Shown: positions 15,848 to 25,488, counted from the stretch's first letter. The stretch: 64,000 nucleotides of DNA from Grimontia kaedaensis (GCF_023746615.1 NZ_CP082276.1:1302001-1366000); one strand, 5' to 3'. Program-made: numbers and translations. Notes: generated from the letters alone by a model not told the origin.

Positions 15848-17227
15848 ATGGCACGAGGTTCGACGGCGTGGGCAGCAGTCGTCACACTTATATTTTTTCT
15901 GGCATCTTTTGCCGGCACAACGCCGTTCAATCTTCACGATGCCAATATCGCGCAAGTCAGTATTGCTTCTGGCATTGGGATGATTGGCTGCCTTTACGGC
16001 GGCATTCGCACCCTCCTCGCCCTGATCTTTGCTTCCACACTCGCTTTTGGATTAGCTATTTATAGCTGGGACCCTAGTGCCACCCTCATTCCCGCACTTG
16101 TCACTGGTGCTATCATGCCTCTGGCCTGTTATCTCTCCGCACAAATCTGGAAGAACTTATTCAGCAATGGCGGCGTCCGGTTTGAAACCTTGAAGCACTA
16201 TGTTTTGCAGGTTTGTATCCTGCCCGGCTTCCTCGTTTCTTTGGTTGCCGCTTCAGATTCTCTTTATGGCAGCTACACCGGAAAAGGTGGTTACTTTTAC
16301 GATCTTTATGAACTCACTTCGACCTATGCACTTGGCATTCTCCTGGTTGCTCCTTTCTATCAATTATGGCGCCTAGAAGAAGAACCATTTCGTCAGTTTT
16401 CCCCAAACGCAATTTTAAGCATCATTCTCTATCTCACTCTCACCATCCTGGCGTTTATCGCCGGTGCACCAGGGCTGATTTTTGTCGCCCCTGTCATCCC
16501 TTTGATTCTGGCATTTAAAGGCGAGGAACTTGCCTCGCTTGCTGCATTGTTCGGCATGGGCATCATTGTTACCACCATTGCACCTTACAACCTTGGCCCC
16601 TTTGATTTGCCCAATAAAGTGCAAGGCCATGCCTCTCTGCTCACATATGTTCTGATGAGTGTCATCACCCCTCTGGCCATCGGACTACATGTCAGACAAA
16701 TGAATGTGGTCTCACAATCCAGAGATAAATGGCAGTCCAAAGCGCGTACCGACCAATTGACTGGATTGCCAAATCGCTATGCCTTCTTCCCAGAGTTTGC
16801 AAAGCAGTTTGAGCATGCATCGAAACAAGGGAAAAAACTGGTGGTTGCCATGATTGATGTCGACCATTTTAAGTTGGTCAATGATACCTACGGTCATGCC
16901 TTTGGAGATGTGGTGCTGATGGACATCGCTTTGCTGATGCAGGAAGAAATGCGCGATTCCGACCTATTAGCCCGTGTAGGCGGCGAAGAGTTTGCGATTC
17001 TGTTACCCGGCACAAATGAAGACCAAGCCTTCAAGGCGCTGGAGCGTTTGCGCACGCGGTGTGAATCTCATATATCGAGTTATCAGGAGATTGAACTGAG
17101 TGTTACCATCAGTATAGGCGCGGCGGTATTTGCATCGCCCGAGCCGAAAGATGCCTTTCTCGGCCGTGCAGATAGTCTGCTTTATCAAGCCAAGGAAGGT
17201 GGTAGAAACCGCACCATCATTTCCTAA
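15848..17227 (+). CDS. Membrane-bound diguanylate cyclase, MASE1-like sensor plus GGDEF
   Basis: A 459-residue protein with about eight to nine hydrophobic helices in residues 8-285 resembling the MASE1 sensory domain, followed by a GGDEF domain. The active site is GGEEF (378-382) and an RxxD inhibitory site (RDSD, 369-372) lies exactly five residues before it, so product inhibition is expected. It should make c-di-GMP at the inner membrane in response to an unknown signal. It is transcribed alone; fumC converges from the other side with a gap of 16 bases. Confidence 0.9.
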   Translation: MARGSTAWAAVVTLIFFLASFAGTTPFNLHDANIAQVSIASGIGMIGCLYGGIRTLLALIFASTLAFGLAIYSWDPSATLIPALVTGAIMPLACYLSAQIWKNLFSNGGVRFETLKHYVLQVCILPGFLVSLVAASDSLYGSYTGKGGYFYDLYELTSTYALGILLVAPFYQLWRLEEEPFRQFSPNAILSIILYLTLTILAFIAGAPGLIFVAPVIPLILAFKGEELASLAALFGMGIIVTTIAPYNLGPFDLPNKVQGHASLLTYVLMSVITPLAIGLHVRQMNVVSQSRDKWQSKARTDQLTGLPNRYAFFPEFAKQFEHASKQGKKLVVAMIDVDHFKLVNDTYGHAFGDVVLMDIALLMQEEMRDSDLLARVGGEEFAILLPGTNEDQAFKALERLRTRCESHISSYQEIELSVTISIGAAVFASPEPKDAFLGRADSLLYQAKEGGRNRTIIS

Positions 17228-17243
17228 CGCGAATCTGACCGAC

Positions 17244-18635
17244 TCAACGGTCGGCGATACCGCCGCTCGTCAACAGAGCAGGGTTCAAAAGAACCTCGAG
17301 CTTCTCACGAGGTAGATCTGTCTCTTCTTCCGCCACGTCAATGATAGGCCGGCCTTCGGCATAGGCTTTCTTAGCAATCGCGGCGGCTTTGGCATAACCG
17401 ATAACAGGGTTCAAGGCGGTCACCAGAATTGGATTTTTCGCCAATGCTTGCTCTACCACCTCTTCCCTGACTTTGAAGCTGGAAATCGCTTTCACCGCCA
17501 GCATGGTTAAGCCGTTGGAAAGCAGATTAATGCTCTCCAATAGTTTGTCCGCCACCAGAGGTAACATGACATTCAACTCGAAGTTGCCAGATTGCCCGGC
17601 AAGGCTCAGTGTAGCGTCATTCCCCATCACTTGCGCTGCCACCATGGCGGTTGATTCAGGAATCACCGGGTTAACTTTCCCCGGCATAATCGACGAGCCC
17701 GGCTGCAAGCCTTCGAGCTCAATCTCTCCCAACCCCGCCAAGGGACCTGAGTTCATCCAGCGAAGATCATTGCTGACTTTCATCACCGCTACAGCAAGGT
17801 TTCGGAACTGACCTGACAATGCCACAGCAGCATCTAGGCTACCCATCGCGTTGAAGGGATGAGGATTGGCTTCAAAGCCCACACCAGTTAGCGCTGAGAC
17901 TTCTGTAGCAAACAGCGCGGCAAATTGAGGGTGAGCATTCACGCCCGTGCCAACTGCCGTACCGCCTTGCGCCAGTTTCTTCATACCTTTCAGGCTGAAC
18001 AGAATGCCCTCGTGACAGCTTTCAAATTGGCGTCGCCAAGCTTCCAGTTCTTGCCCGAAGGTTACGGGCATCGCATCCATCAAGTGTGTGCGACCGGTTT
18101 TGACGATGTGGCCTACTTCCGCTTCTTTGACGCTAATCGCATCCAACAGTACATTGATAGCAGGCAACAACCGACTTTCGACTTCAAGAACAGCACTGAC
18201 CTGAATGGCGGTGGGAATAGCGTCATTGCTGCTTTGGCTCATGTTCACATGATCATTTGGCCCAACGGCGACACCGCATTTAATCGCCGCAAGCGTCGCA
18301 ATCACTTCATTCATGTTCATGTTGGAACTGGTACCGGAGCCTGTCTGGTAAACATCAACTGGGAAATGCAGTAGGTGATCACCAGCAATGACTTCATCAC
18401 AGCTTTCGGTAATCGCTTCTGCTATCTGCGGGTCAAGCAAACCCAAACTGCTGTTAATGCTAGCTGCGCAGTATTTCACCATCGCCAATGCGCGGATAAA
18501 TGGCACAGGCATGGTACGTCCGCTAACAGAAAAATTGTTCACAGCGCGTTGAGTCTGTGCCTGATAAAGGACATGTTGCGGTACTTCCACCACGCCCATA
18601 CTATCTCGCTCTATACGGGTATCGTTTTTCTTCAT
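17244..18635 (-). CDS. fumC: Fumarate hydratase class II
   Basis: A 463-residue class II fumarase (fumarate + water to L-malate, TCA cycle, oxygen-stable tetramer). The fumarase/aspartase signature GSSIMPGKVNP, the TGSGTSSNMNMNEV substrate loop and GRTHLMDAMPVTFGQE are all visible. The frame is open upstream to 19064, but the family N terminus (TRIERDSMGVVEVP) fits a start at ATG 18635, preceded by a GGGGAAAAGG purine stretch; the upstream 143 codons are a shadow antisense to the gene at 18840. Related lyases share the signature, but the N terminus is that of FumC. Confidence 0.94.
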   Translation of the reverse strand: MKKNDTRIERDSMGVVEVPQHVLYQAQTQRAVNNFSVSGRTMPVPFIRALAMVKYCAASINSSLGLLDPQIAEAITESCDEVIAGDHLLHFPVDVYQTGSGTSSNMNMNEVIATLAAIKCGVAVGPNDHVNMSQSSNDAIPTAIQVSAVLEVESRLLPAINVLLDAISVKEAEVGHIVKTGRTHLMDAMPVTFGQELEAWRRQFESCHEGILFSLKGMKKLAQGGTAVGTGVNAHPQFAALFATEVSALTGVGFEANPHPFNAMGSLDAAVALSGQFRNLAVAVMKVSNDLRWMNSGPLAGLGEIELEGLQPGSSIMPGKVNPVIPESTAMVAAQVMGNDATLSLAGQSGNFELNVMLPLVADKLLESINLLSNGLTMLAVKAISSFKVREEVVEQALAKNPILVTALNPVIGYAKAAAIAKKAYAEGRPIIDVAEEETDLPREKLEVLLNPALLTSGGIADR

Positions 18636-18839
18636 TGCCTTTTCCCCACAAACTGCTTTGAAAATCATCAACCAAAAATAAACAACCCCTAGTACCAGTA
18701 TGACCTCTATATTAAAAATTGGTGTCTCACAGGCCCCATCGCTTGGCACTTTCTCTCTGATATTGGAAAGCCCTGTGAAAGACACATCATTTCGCATAAC
18801 ATACGCCGTAATTTCGACTCTAAAGCAAGGCGTATAACC

Positions 18840-19112
18840 ATGAATGATGACGATATCCTGACCAGTGAAAACCTGATTGAGATCGTTGAAAACCAGTTGG
18901 CCGACAACAACCCTAAGAAAGTAAAAGAGACGCTGATGCGTCTTCGTATGACGGGTTCTACTCAAGAAGAAGCGCTGGAATACATCGCTTGCGCGCTGAT
19001 GGTTGAGATTTACGACGTAGCAAAAGGTGAAGGTGAATTTAACCTTAAGCGCTACGAAGAGCATCTCGACATGCTGCCAGAGATGCCATGGCAGGATGAT
19101 TTGGAAGACTAA
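18840..19112 (+). CDS. Small acidic conserved protein, 90 aa
   Basis: I do not recognise the family with confidence. The product is acidic and helical (MNDDDILTSENLIEIVE; then MRLRMTGSTQEEALEYIA), without membrane segments or cysteine motifs apart from one Cys. It is divergent from fumC across about 200 bases. A clear terminator follows. The codon pattern and compact structure suggest a genuine cytoplasmic protein. Confidence 0.75.
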   Translation: MNDDDILTSENLIEIVENQLADNNPKKVKETLMRLRMTGSTQEEALEYIACALMVEIYDVAKGEGEFNLKRYEEHLDMLPEMPWQDDLED

Positions 19113-19141
19113 GGTCTATTCATTCATCACCTCCAACACTA

Positions 19142-19165
19142 AAAAAGCGCCCTCAGGCGCTTTTT
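19142..19165 (+). terminator. Intrinsic terminator after the 90-aa gene
   Basis: AAAAAGCGCC pairs with GGCGCTTTTT around CTCA. The A and T runs make it able to act in both directions, but it sits closest to the plus-strand gene. Confidence 0.85.
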
Positions 19166-19197
19166 CGTAATTTAGTTGTAGTAACGACGATGTATCC

Positions 19198-19659
19198 CTA
19201 AACCTGCAGTGGTGAGGAAATTACGCTCAGGTCATTCAGCCAGTACAACAAGAAGATATGGCAAACCACCACTACAGCGGTCAACATAGCGCGCATCATG
19301 GTGTACCAGAAAGGGTAAATACCTTTAAACATCAACACCACTTCCAGAATAAACAGCACGGCAAAAGACACAATCAATAAATAGATGGAATAAGGCAAAG
19401 GCATCAGCAACGCACCGACTGCCACCAGTGAAAAGACAATCCCTACCGTTAAGCCGTTGGTTGGTTTGTCCGGTCTTGCGCCGCTGATGGTCATTCCCCA
19501 TACGGCACCAGAAAGGAATGCCAGAATCATTGCACTATAGCTGTTAAAGGCATAAACCAGCCCGTGCTGCCAGGCATCCGGCCAGACAGGCAGTAAAATG
19601 CCCAAGGCAATGAACGGGATAAGTCCCAATGCACCGTACGTTAACGCTGTTTTCTTCAT
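19198..19659 (-). CDS. DUF3429-family membrane protein
   Basis: A protein of about 153 residues with four to five transmembrane helices. The segment YSAMILAFLSGAVWG is the hallmark of DUF3429 (YqjJ-like, function unknown). I start at the ATG in MKKTALTYG (19659), since the upstream part of the open frame (to 19701) is hydrophilic and would precede the first helix oddly. It is followed on the same strand, upstream, by the DUF5062 gene with a gap of about 60 bases, so the two may be an operon. Confidence 0.75.
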   Translation of the reverse strand: MKKTALTYGALGLIPFIALGILLPVWPDAWQHGLVYAFNSYSAMILAFLSGAVWGMTISGARPDKPTNGLTVGIVFSLVAVGALLMPLPYSIYLLIVSFAVLFILEVVLMFKGIYPFWYTMMRAMLTAVVVVCHIFLLYWLNDLSVISSPLQV

Positions 19660-19718
19660 ATTTGGCTCGCTTGTTTCTATTCCTTGTTTCTCGCTACGCA
19701 ATGGGAGAAGTAAACCGA

Positions 19719-19982
19719 TCAGTCCTGAAGCAATGGGTGTCCTTCGGGAAGCTGTTTATGGATCCAAAGCACCAGTTTGTGCTTCATGTTTGGCCCATCT
19801 TCTTTATCGGACGCCAGAGGCGTTAGGACCTTATCCTCTACTAACAACCTGTAAATGCACTCAATCTTAATTTTATTCGACGTCCCTTCATCGAAGGTGG
19901 CGAAGCCACGTTTACGGGCGTATTGCTCACCGATCTGGAGCGCTTTTTTGAGCAACTGTGCCTCATGCTTGATTTTTTTCAT
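19719..19982 (-). CDS. DUF5062-family protein, 87 aa
   Basis: A small basic, helical cytoplasmic protein that matches my memory of the Vibrionaceae-specific DUF5062 family (MKKIKHEAQLLKKAL, then the conserved KIKIECIYRLLVEDK and DGPNMKHKLVLWI segments). The function is unknown. It starts at ATG 19982 with GGAGTAA upstream and lies before the DUF3429 gene on the same strand. Confidence 0.7.
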   Translation of the reverse strand: MKKIKHEAQLLKKALQIGEQYARKRGFATFDEGTSNKIKIECIYRLLVEDKVLTPLASDKEDGPNMKHKLVLWIHKQLPEGHPLLQD

Positions 19983-20128
19983 GGTGTTACTCCGCTGTTG
20001 TTTTCGCCAGCATAGCAGACGATAAGAGGGAACAGTGTGACCATTACCGAGAGAACCCCAAACACAACATGACTTATCAATACCCTAGCCGCAAAATAGC
20101 GCCTCTAACCACTCAAGGTACAGATGAA

Positions 20129-20599
20129 ATGGACGCTCGCTCTCAAGAATATCTCAACGCATTTCTCAACACTCTCTCCCCGGAAAAGCGCGACAGCTAC
20201 ACCCATTTTACCGCTGACTATTTCTGCGCCGACGAATACAACGCCAATGCGTGTGCGGAGTTGATTAAGAAAGGTGAAAAGCGCGCTAGCTGTAGCCTGG
20301 AGCTCTGGTACAGCCAAGAAGGTGAAGAACGCCCTCAAGTCGGCCATCTGCATGTTGTGACTGATTGGCATGGCAATCCGCACTGCATCATCGAACTTAC
20401 TGATGTCTCCAATTGCCCCTTTAATGAAGTGACGCCCGAGTTCGCCGCATCTGAAGGTGAAGGAGACAAAAGCTATGAATGGTGGCGTGAAGCTCACTGG
20501 AATTTCTTCAGCAAAGAATGCGAAGAGTTGGGCATAGAAATGCGGGAAGATATGTTGCTTGTCCTGGAGTCTTTCCAAGTAGTGTACGACGCTGAGTAA
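20129..20599 (+). CDS. ASCH-domain protein
   Basis: A protein of about 156 residues with an ASCH domain, a beta-barrel related to PUA that binds RNA or modified nucleosides. Visible segments are KKGEKRASCSLELWY, VTDWHGNPHCIIELTDV, and SYEWWREAHWNFF, which match the long-form ASCH family. The frame opens at 20069, but the domain begins right after the Met at 20129. It is transcribed alone and opposite to the following response regulator. Its substrate is unknown; a role in nucleoside hydrolysis as for YqfB is possible. Confidence 0.8.
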   Translation: MDARSQEYLNAFLNTLSPEKRDSYTHFTADYFCADEYNANACAELIKKGEKRASCSLELWYSQEGEERPQVGHLHVVTDWHGNPHCIIELTDVSNCPFNEVTPEFAASEGEGDKSYEWWREAHWNFFSKECEELGIEMREDMLLVLESFQVVYDAE

Positions 20600-20654
20600 A
20601 ACCAACCAGAATTAACAATGAAGCCCAGCGATGCAAGGCTTCGTTGTTGGAGGG

Positions 20655-21872
20655 TCATTGATACACGGTTTGGTTACGCCCGTTACCTTTGGCTTCGTAT
20701 AAACGATCGTCAGCTACTTTGATTTGCTGATCGAGGTTCCCCTCAATGTTAGACACACCAATGCTAATAGTGACTTGTATGTTCTCTTCCTGATGCGGAA
20801 TGGGTGTTCTTTCCACACGTTGTCGCATCTTCTCCAGACAAGTCACGAAATCGTCAAAGTTACCATCCGCCTTGATGCAAAACTCTTCGCCACCAAAACG
20901 GGCAACCACGTCATTCGGGAAGTAGATTTTTAGGATATTCGCCACCATCACTATGGTTGCATCACCAACATCATGGCCATAGTTGTCATTAACCTTCTTG
21001 AAGAAGTCGATATCCAACATAGCAATATTCCGCTTTCTCTCGCAATCGCCACAGGCATCACCAAACAAAAAGCGACGGTTCCACAACCCGGTGAGCGCAT
21101 CCTGATTCGCCATGCGAAACAGCTCTGTGTTGGCCTCTTTCATTTCTAGAATTTGGTGTACTCGACAATAAAATTCTTCTTGGTTAAAAGGTTTGTTCAG
21201 GAAATCATTCGCACCAGCTTTCAAAAAACGTGCAGTGATCGTATTAGCATCACTGCCGGAGATCCCAAGAATCGCCAATTGGTTTTTGTCTATCTTCTGG
21301 CGCAACTCATGAATCATGGTGATACCGTCTTTTACCGGCATATCGTGATCAGTCAATACAAGTGTGATGTCAGGATTTTTCTCAATAATTTCTATCGCTT
21401 CCTGCCCGTTTTCCGCCTGCAATGTTTGAATATACTGATGTTCTAGCAACTGCACGACGTGACGACGGACCGTAATAGAATCATCCACCACCAGGCATTT
21501 GTGATGTTGATTGTTGGTGAGACGATTAATAAGCGGCAGAAGATAAGACACAGACGCCATACTGTCTTTCAAAAGGTAATCAAGTACCCCTTTCGCCAGC
21601 ATTTTCTCACGTATGTCTTCTTGAAACATCGCAGTCAGCACGATCACTTTCTGCTTTTGAACCAACAAAAGGTCGATGATTTCACCGTCTTGCGCATCCG
21701 GCAGGCAGTAGTCCAACACTGCACACAATAACTCCGGCTTTGAAGAGAGAATGTGTTCCGCTTCTTCGTAGCTAGCCGCCAGAAGTACCTCGTAGCCCGC
21801 TTGCGTGATGATTTGGTTCAAATAATTTCTAAAAGCGCGACTGTCTTCCACAACCAGTATTTTCTTGCTCAA
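20655..21872 (-). CDS. Response regulator with two receiver domains and a GGDEF domain
   Basis: A 405-residue cytoplasmic protein: receiver 1 (residues 4-118, phosphoacceptor Asp54 in AVLDYCLPD), receiver 2 (125-245, Asp175 in VLTDHDMP), then GGDEF (250-404) with GGEEF at 327-331. There is no Arg in the RxxD inhibitory position (sequence FPND), so feedback inhibition through the I-site is unlikely. It resembles PleD-like tandem REC-GGDEF cyclases. No histidine kinase is adjacent, so its kinase is encoded elsewhere. A long gene-poor region lies upstream. Confidence 0.9.
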   Translation of the reverse strand: MSKKILVVEDSRAFRNYLNQIITQAGYEVLLAASYEEAEHILSSKPELLCAVLDYCLPDAQDGEIIDLLLVQKQKVIVLTAMFQEDIREKMLAKGVLDYLLKDSMASVSYLLPLINRLTNNQHHKCLVVDDSITVRRHVVQLLEHQYIQTLQAENGQEAIEIIEKNPDITLVLTDHDMPVKDGITMIHELRQKIDKNQLAILGISGSDANTITARFLKAGANDFLNKPFNQEEFYCRVHQILEMKEANTELFRMANQDALTGLWNRRFLFGDACGDCERKRNIAMLDIDFFKKVNDNYGHDVGDATIVMVANILKIYFPNDVVARFGGEEFCIKADGNFDDFVTCLEKMRQRVERTPIPHQEENIQVTISIGVSNIEGNLDQQIKVADDRLYEAKGNGRNQTVYQ

Positions 21873-22732
21873 GGAATAACCCTTAATTTCCTAGTACTAA
21901 TTTATTTAACAATAGCTAACTATTTATACAGCGCTCTCAAATTTTCCATCTAGATTGAAGCAGATTGCTTCCAGCACCCTAGATCAGCATAGTTGAATAA
22001 TGTGATCATTCAATTGCACATCATTTTATTTTACATTTTAGAATGAAAATAAATTACCATTAAAAACAATAATTAAGAAGAATTATCACGTAAACACATA
22101 AAGTAGTCTGGTTATTTAATCATCAGACTTGGCGACTAAAAACAGCCATTTGTGATGCATTCAAAAAGCGTAAAAAAGTCTGAATTTACAGTCTTAAATA
22201 CAAGATAATATGTATTGATTTCTTACATCAAAAATCGGGGGGAATATTCAATTTCTGATGTGCTCAGGAAAGGCGAATTCGTCTATCTAACGACAATAAA
22301 ACTATCTTGACGAACAATATAGTCGTTGAAAGCCATTGATTGTTATAGCCAAACAATCTGAATCATCATGTAGCAACCTTTGTCCATGAAGGACAAAGAG
22401 CGTTTGGCATAAGAAAATTCTTTGGCTAACTGGCTTTTTTGGATCAACAGCCATCAGGCAAGATGCCAATGCATAGTCCTTGAGTTGGATTCTGGCTTCT
22501 AAACGCGCTCACCTCTCGGCTCAGCAGATACAATACAACCCAACAGCAACCCTATACCCAATAACTTGTTCAAGCTTTAGCTCCCATCTTCATGCTTTCT
22601 GTGAGCAATTTTCTCGCGCCATCAGGTCAATTAGAGAGTAGAGGTTTTTACATAGTCAGGCTTATAACTGGTTACAAAACCACCATTGTGGAATTTTCAG
22701 AAATAGCCAACACTGCATAGACAAGAAAATGT
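21873..22732. other. Long AT-rich intergenic region
   Basis: About 860 bases with no convincing gene. It includes the promoters of the divergent flanking genes. A short inverted repeat CTTTGTCC/GGACAAAG (22378-22398) surrounds a potential small loop but has no T run. Small frames on both strands are short and without ribosome sites. An sRNA gene could be hidden here, but I cannot show it. Confidence 0.35.
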
Positions 22733-22746
22733 AGGAGGATATTGTT

Positions 22747-22911
22747 ATGACTCTCGTGCTTACCGTGATTGTTTTTATCACATGTATCGTATTGCTGGCG
22801 ATAGGCGTGGTATTTTCCCGCAAGCCAATCAAGAGCAGTTGCTGCGCGTCTTCTGAGCTTGACAAAGATAAAGCTGCCTGCGCTGTTACTCCGCAAGATA
22901 ATAAGGAGTAA
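22747..22911 (+). CDS. Small cysteine-containing single-TM protein (NqrM/DUF539-like), 54 aa
   Basis: A 54-codon gene with a strong ribosome site (AGGAGG, 9 bases before the ATG). The product is one transmembrane helix (MTLVLTVIVFITCIVLLAIG) followed by a short basic segment and SSCCAS, then a second Cys region (KAACAV). The helix-KxxIKxSC arrangement resembles NqrM, the iron-delivery factor for Na+-NQR maturation, but the usual C-terminal CDCPEPC motif is absent and no nqr gene is nearby. It could be a paralogue or another metal-handling small membrane protein. The family call is tentative; the gene itself looks real. Confidence 0.65.
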   Translation: MTLVLTVIVFITCIVLLAIGVVFSRKPIKSSCCASSELDKDKAACAVTPQDNKE

Positions 22912-23105
22912 GGGCAACAAAAAGGCGAATCATCTGGCTCGACTTTCTTTTGACCTCACTCCCTTCAGCCGTGTTCAGCGGTGATTTTGATGGCTTAACC
23001 GCTTTCAGTGACTTTCATGCACTAACTCATCAATCCGCTGCAATATCGTTCAATAACTTCCCTTCTGGCTTTGCTAACGTCTTCTTAATCTGAAAGGAGA
23101 AAGCA

Positions 23106-23699
23106 ATGAACAGTCTGATTCTGGCGATGACCACCTTTGCCTTTGTCGGTGCGGTAACACCCGGCCCAGTAAATATTCTCGCCACCAGCACGGCGATCAC
23201 CCAAGGACTAAAAGAAGCCATTAAACATGTTATCGCGGCTTCGCTGGCGTATGCCTTGGTAGTGATTCTGTGTGGGGGAGTGATGCAAAGTTTGCTGTCG
23301 TTGATCCCTTCGCTGGAAACCACCATGCAATTCCTTGGCAGCGCATTTCTTTTGTATCTTGCCTACAAAATTTTCACGGCACCTGTCTCCGCCATTGAGA
23401 AAAACACACAGACGCAATCAGGTTGGTGGACAGGTTCCATCACCCAGCTTCTCAATCCAAAGGCTTGGTTATATGCCCTTTCCGGCGTGAGCATTTATGT
23501 GGTTGGCAGGGAAAACGAAGTGTATTGGCTGGGCATGTATACTTTCGTTTCTTTGCTGGTTTGTCTGATTAGCATTGGCTTTTGGGCTGTACTTGGACAT
23601 ATTTTGTCCAGCAAGCTTGAAAACCCCGTTCATCAGCGCCAATTTAATAGAGTGATGGCGATTGTATTGGCATTGTCTGTCGCGGCAATTTGGATTTAA
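23106..23699 (+). CDS. LysE-family amino-acid exporter
   Basis: A 197-residue inner-membrane protein with six hydrophobic helices and the family motif AVTPGPVNILATS near the N terminus. LysE/RhtB proteins export amino acids or their derivatives. GGAGAAAGCA precedes the ATG. The AraC-family gene starts 19 bases after the stop, so the regulator is probably co-transcribed and may control this exporter. Confidence 0.87.
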   Translation: MNSLILAMTTFAFVGAVTPGPVNILATSTAITQGLKEAIKHVIAASLAYALVVILCGGVMQSLLSLIPSLETTMQFLGSAFLLYLAYKIFTAPVSAIEKNTQTQSGWWTGSITQLLNPKAWLYALSGVSIYVVGRENEVYWLGMYTFVSLLVCLISIGFWAVLGHILSSKLENPVHQRQFNRVMAIVLALSVAAIWI

Positions 23700-23718
23700 T
23701 TAGGGTCTGGGACGAGCA

Positions 23719-24549
23719 ATGAAAAAGGACACCACCACACAGTTCAAACAAAGCACGCTGTTGCCTTGGGTGGAAATGCGCGTCGCCAATCAAAGCCGCG
23801 CCTGTTATGAAGCGCACTCTCACGATGAGTTTTCATTCGGCATTATTGAGCAGGGCCATTCTGACTATAAAAACCGCCATCGCGTGAATGATGTTCGCGT
23901 CGGCGACATCGTCACCATTAATCCCGCTGATGTGCATTCCTGCAATCCAAAAGGCAACACCTGGTCTTACAGCATGTTGTTCGTCGATACGCTGAAAATG
24001 GGCGAAATCCAACGGGACATCCTTCAACACGCACACCGTGGTTACAATCAGGACTACACGCCTTTCAAGAACGATTTGGAGCGCAATCCGCTCATTCAAA
24101 CCCGTTTTCTGGCGTTGTTGGAAGCATTGATAGATGACAACAGTCCGCTAAAGGCGCAGGTGGCGTTTTACGACTTTATTGAATCCAGCTTTTGGCAGCA
24201 CAAATTGAGCGCAGAGAAAACTCACCGTGAGGTCGATGTTCTGAGAGTCAGGGAAAAATTGATGGATGAGCTCACCGAGATCCATCAGCTCGACAACTTG
24301 GCAGAAGAAGCGGGAATGAGCCGCTATCAATTGATTCGTGCATTCAGACAGCGCTTTGGTCTGCCGCCTCACGCTTATTTGATGGATGAAAAAATCAAAC
24401 GTGCGAAAGTATTGCTTCGTGAAGGGAAGGAAATTTCAGAAGTGGCTTGCGAACTTGGCTTTTCCGATCAGGCGCATTTTCAGCGCCACTTCAAAAAGAA
24501 ACTGGCAGTGACACCTAAGTACTACCAGTCCCATTTTATCGGCGACTAA
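23719..24549 (+). CDS. AraC-family transcriptional regulator
   Basis: A 276-residue regulator with an N-terminal cupin-like ligand-binding domain (HSHDEFSFGIIEQG, about residues 33-110) and a C-terminal double helix-turn-helix (about 175-272; LAEEAGMSRYQLIRAFRQRFG and SEVACELGFSDQAHFQRHFKKKLAVTP). It probably responds to an amino acid or amine and regulates the upstream LysE gene. The DODA-type dioxygenase gene converges on it, with no spacing between the two stop codons. Confidence 0.9.
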   Translation: MKKDTTTQFKQSTLLPWVEMRVANQSRACYEAHSHDEFSFGIIEQGHSDYKNRHRVNDVRVGDIVTINPADVHSCNPKGNTWSYSMLFVDTLKMGEIQRDILQHAHRGYNQDYTPFKNDLERNPLIQTRFLALLEALIDDNSPLKAQVAFYDFIESSFWQHKLSAEKTHREVDVLRVREKLMDELTEIHQLDNLAEEAGMSRYQLIRAFRQRFGLPPHAYLMDEKIKRAKVLLREGKEISEVACELGFSDQAHFQRHFKKKLAVTPKYYQSHFIGD

Positions 24550-25338
24550 TCAGCCGAATCGGTAAGCATCCATCGCCAGTAGTTTGTCATCTTGCCAGCT
24601 TTGGTGAATGCGCTCTGCGTCGTCTTCCCCGCTTGCACCAAGCGCCGCAACCAATGGCAGGAAATGGTCATCCGTTGGGTGATTAAAGCGAGCATTCGGT
24701 GCGTCAGTCAGATAATTCACTACCGCTTCGTGGTCTTTATTTTGCAGCTTGTGCGCAATCCAATCCGTAAACGCTTCCGCCATCGCAGAGCCATTCGGCG
24801 TTTTCTGACGGCTGAAAATTTCACGAAGGTTGTGGGTTATCGCCCCTGAACCAATCAGCAAAATGTTTTCTTCTCTTAGCGGCGCGAGCACTTTCCCGAG
24901 CTCGTAGTTCATCTTTGTGCCTTGCTTACTGCTGATAGATACCTGCACCACCGGAATGTCCGCATCGGGATAAATCAGTCGTAGCGGGATCCAAACACCG
25001 TGGTCCCACCCTAAATTCTCATCTAACACTGCGCCATACCCAGAAGCTGATACCATATCCGCAATTTTGTAGGCCAGATCGGGCGCCCCCGGTGCAGGAT
25101 AGGTCAGTTCATAAAGCGGCTTTGGAAAGCCGTAAAAGTCGTAGATCACCGACGGCGAGACACCGGAAGTAATCACGACATCATCATCGCTGTCGAGATG
25201 ACCTGAAAAAATGACGATCGCTTTAGGTTTGTTGAGTGTGCCACTAAGCGATTTCATAAACCGAGAAGCATCACTGTTATCAATCGCCAGCGTTGGACCA
25301 CCGTGTGATAAAAACAGAACAGGTTGAGTCTTATTCAT
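24550..25338 (-). CDS. DODA-type extradiol aromatic ring-opening dioxygenase (YgiD-like)
   Basis: A 262-residue class III (LigB-type) ring-cleaving dioxygenase, most like E. coli YgiD/DOPA 4,5-dioxygenase. Metal-binding and active-site segments are intact: SHGGPTLAIDN, GWDHGVWIPL, SGAITHNLRE and HPTDDHFLPL. It cleaves catechol-type substrates using one metal ion and O2. Its stop codon abuts that of the araC gene. A second LysE exporter is divergent, 150 bases away. Confidence 0.88.
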   Translation of the reverse strand: MNKTQPVLFLSHGGPTLAIDNSDASRFMKSLSGTLNKPKAIVIFSGHLDSDDDVVITSGVSPSVIYDFYGFPKPLYELTYPAPGAPDLAYKIADMVSASGYGAVLDENLGWDHGVWIPLRLIYPDADIPVVQVSISSKQGTKMNYELGKVLAPLREENILLIGSGAITHNLREIFSRQKTPNGSAMAEAFTDWIAHKLQNKDHEAVVNYLTDAPNARFNHPTDDHFLPLVAALGASGEDDAERIHQSWQDDKLLAMDAYRFG

Positions 25339-25488
25339 TGATGTGTCTCCTTTTTCTAACCTCCCGCGAAGTTTCTCGTTTCTGTGTCTCAGCGGTATCG
25401 ATATCTAACGTTACAGCAGATATAGTCGAAGAATTAACCGCTTGAATTTGACAATCTTGTTCAGAAAAATCGAACAGAGGGCGCTGAT

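Noticed and set aside
17925..18374. 149-codon plus-strand frame in fumC
   Set aside because: Antisense shadow of fumC, which has its full family signature.
18636..19064. N-terminal extension of fumC by 143 codons
   Set aside because: The frame is open, but the family N terminus starts at 18635; the extension is antisense to a real gene at 18840.
22662..22920. Two minus-strand frames over the small membrane gene
   Set aside because: They are antisense to a 54-codon gene with a strong ribosome site and have no features of their own.
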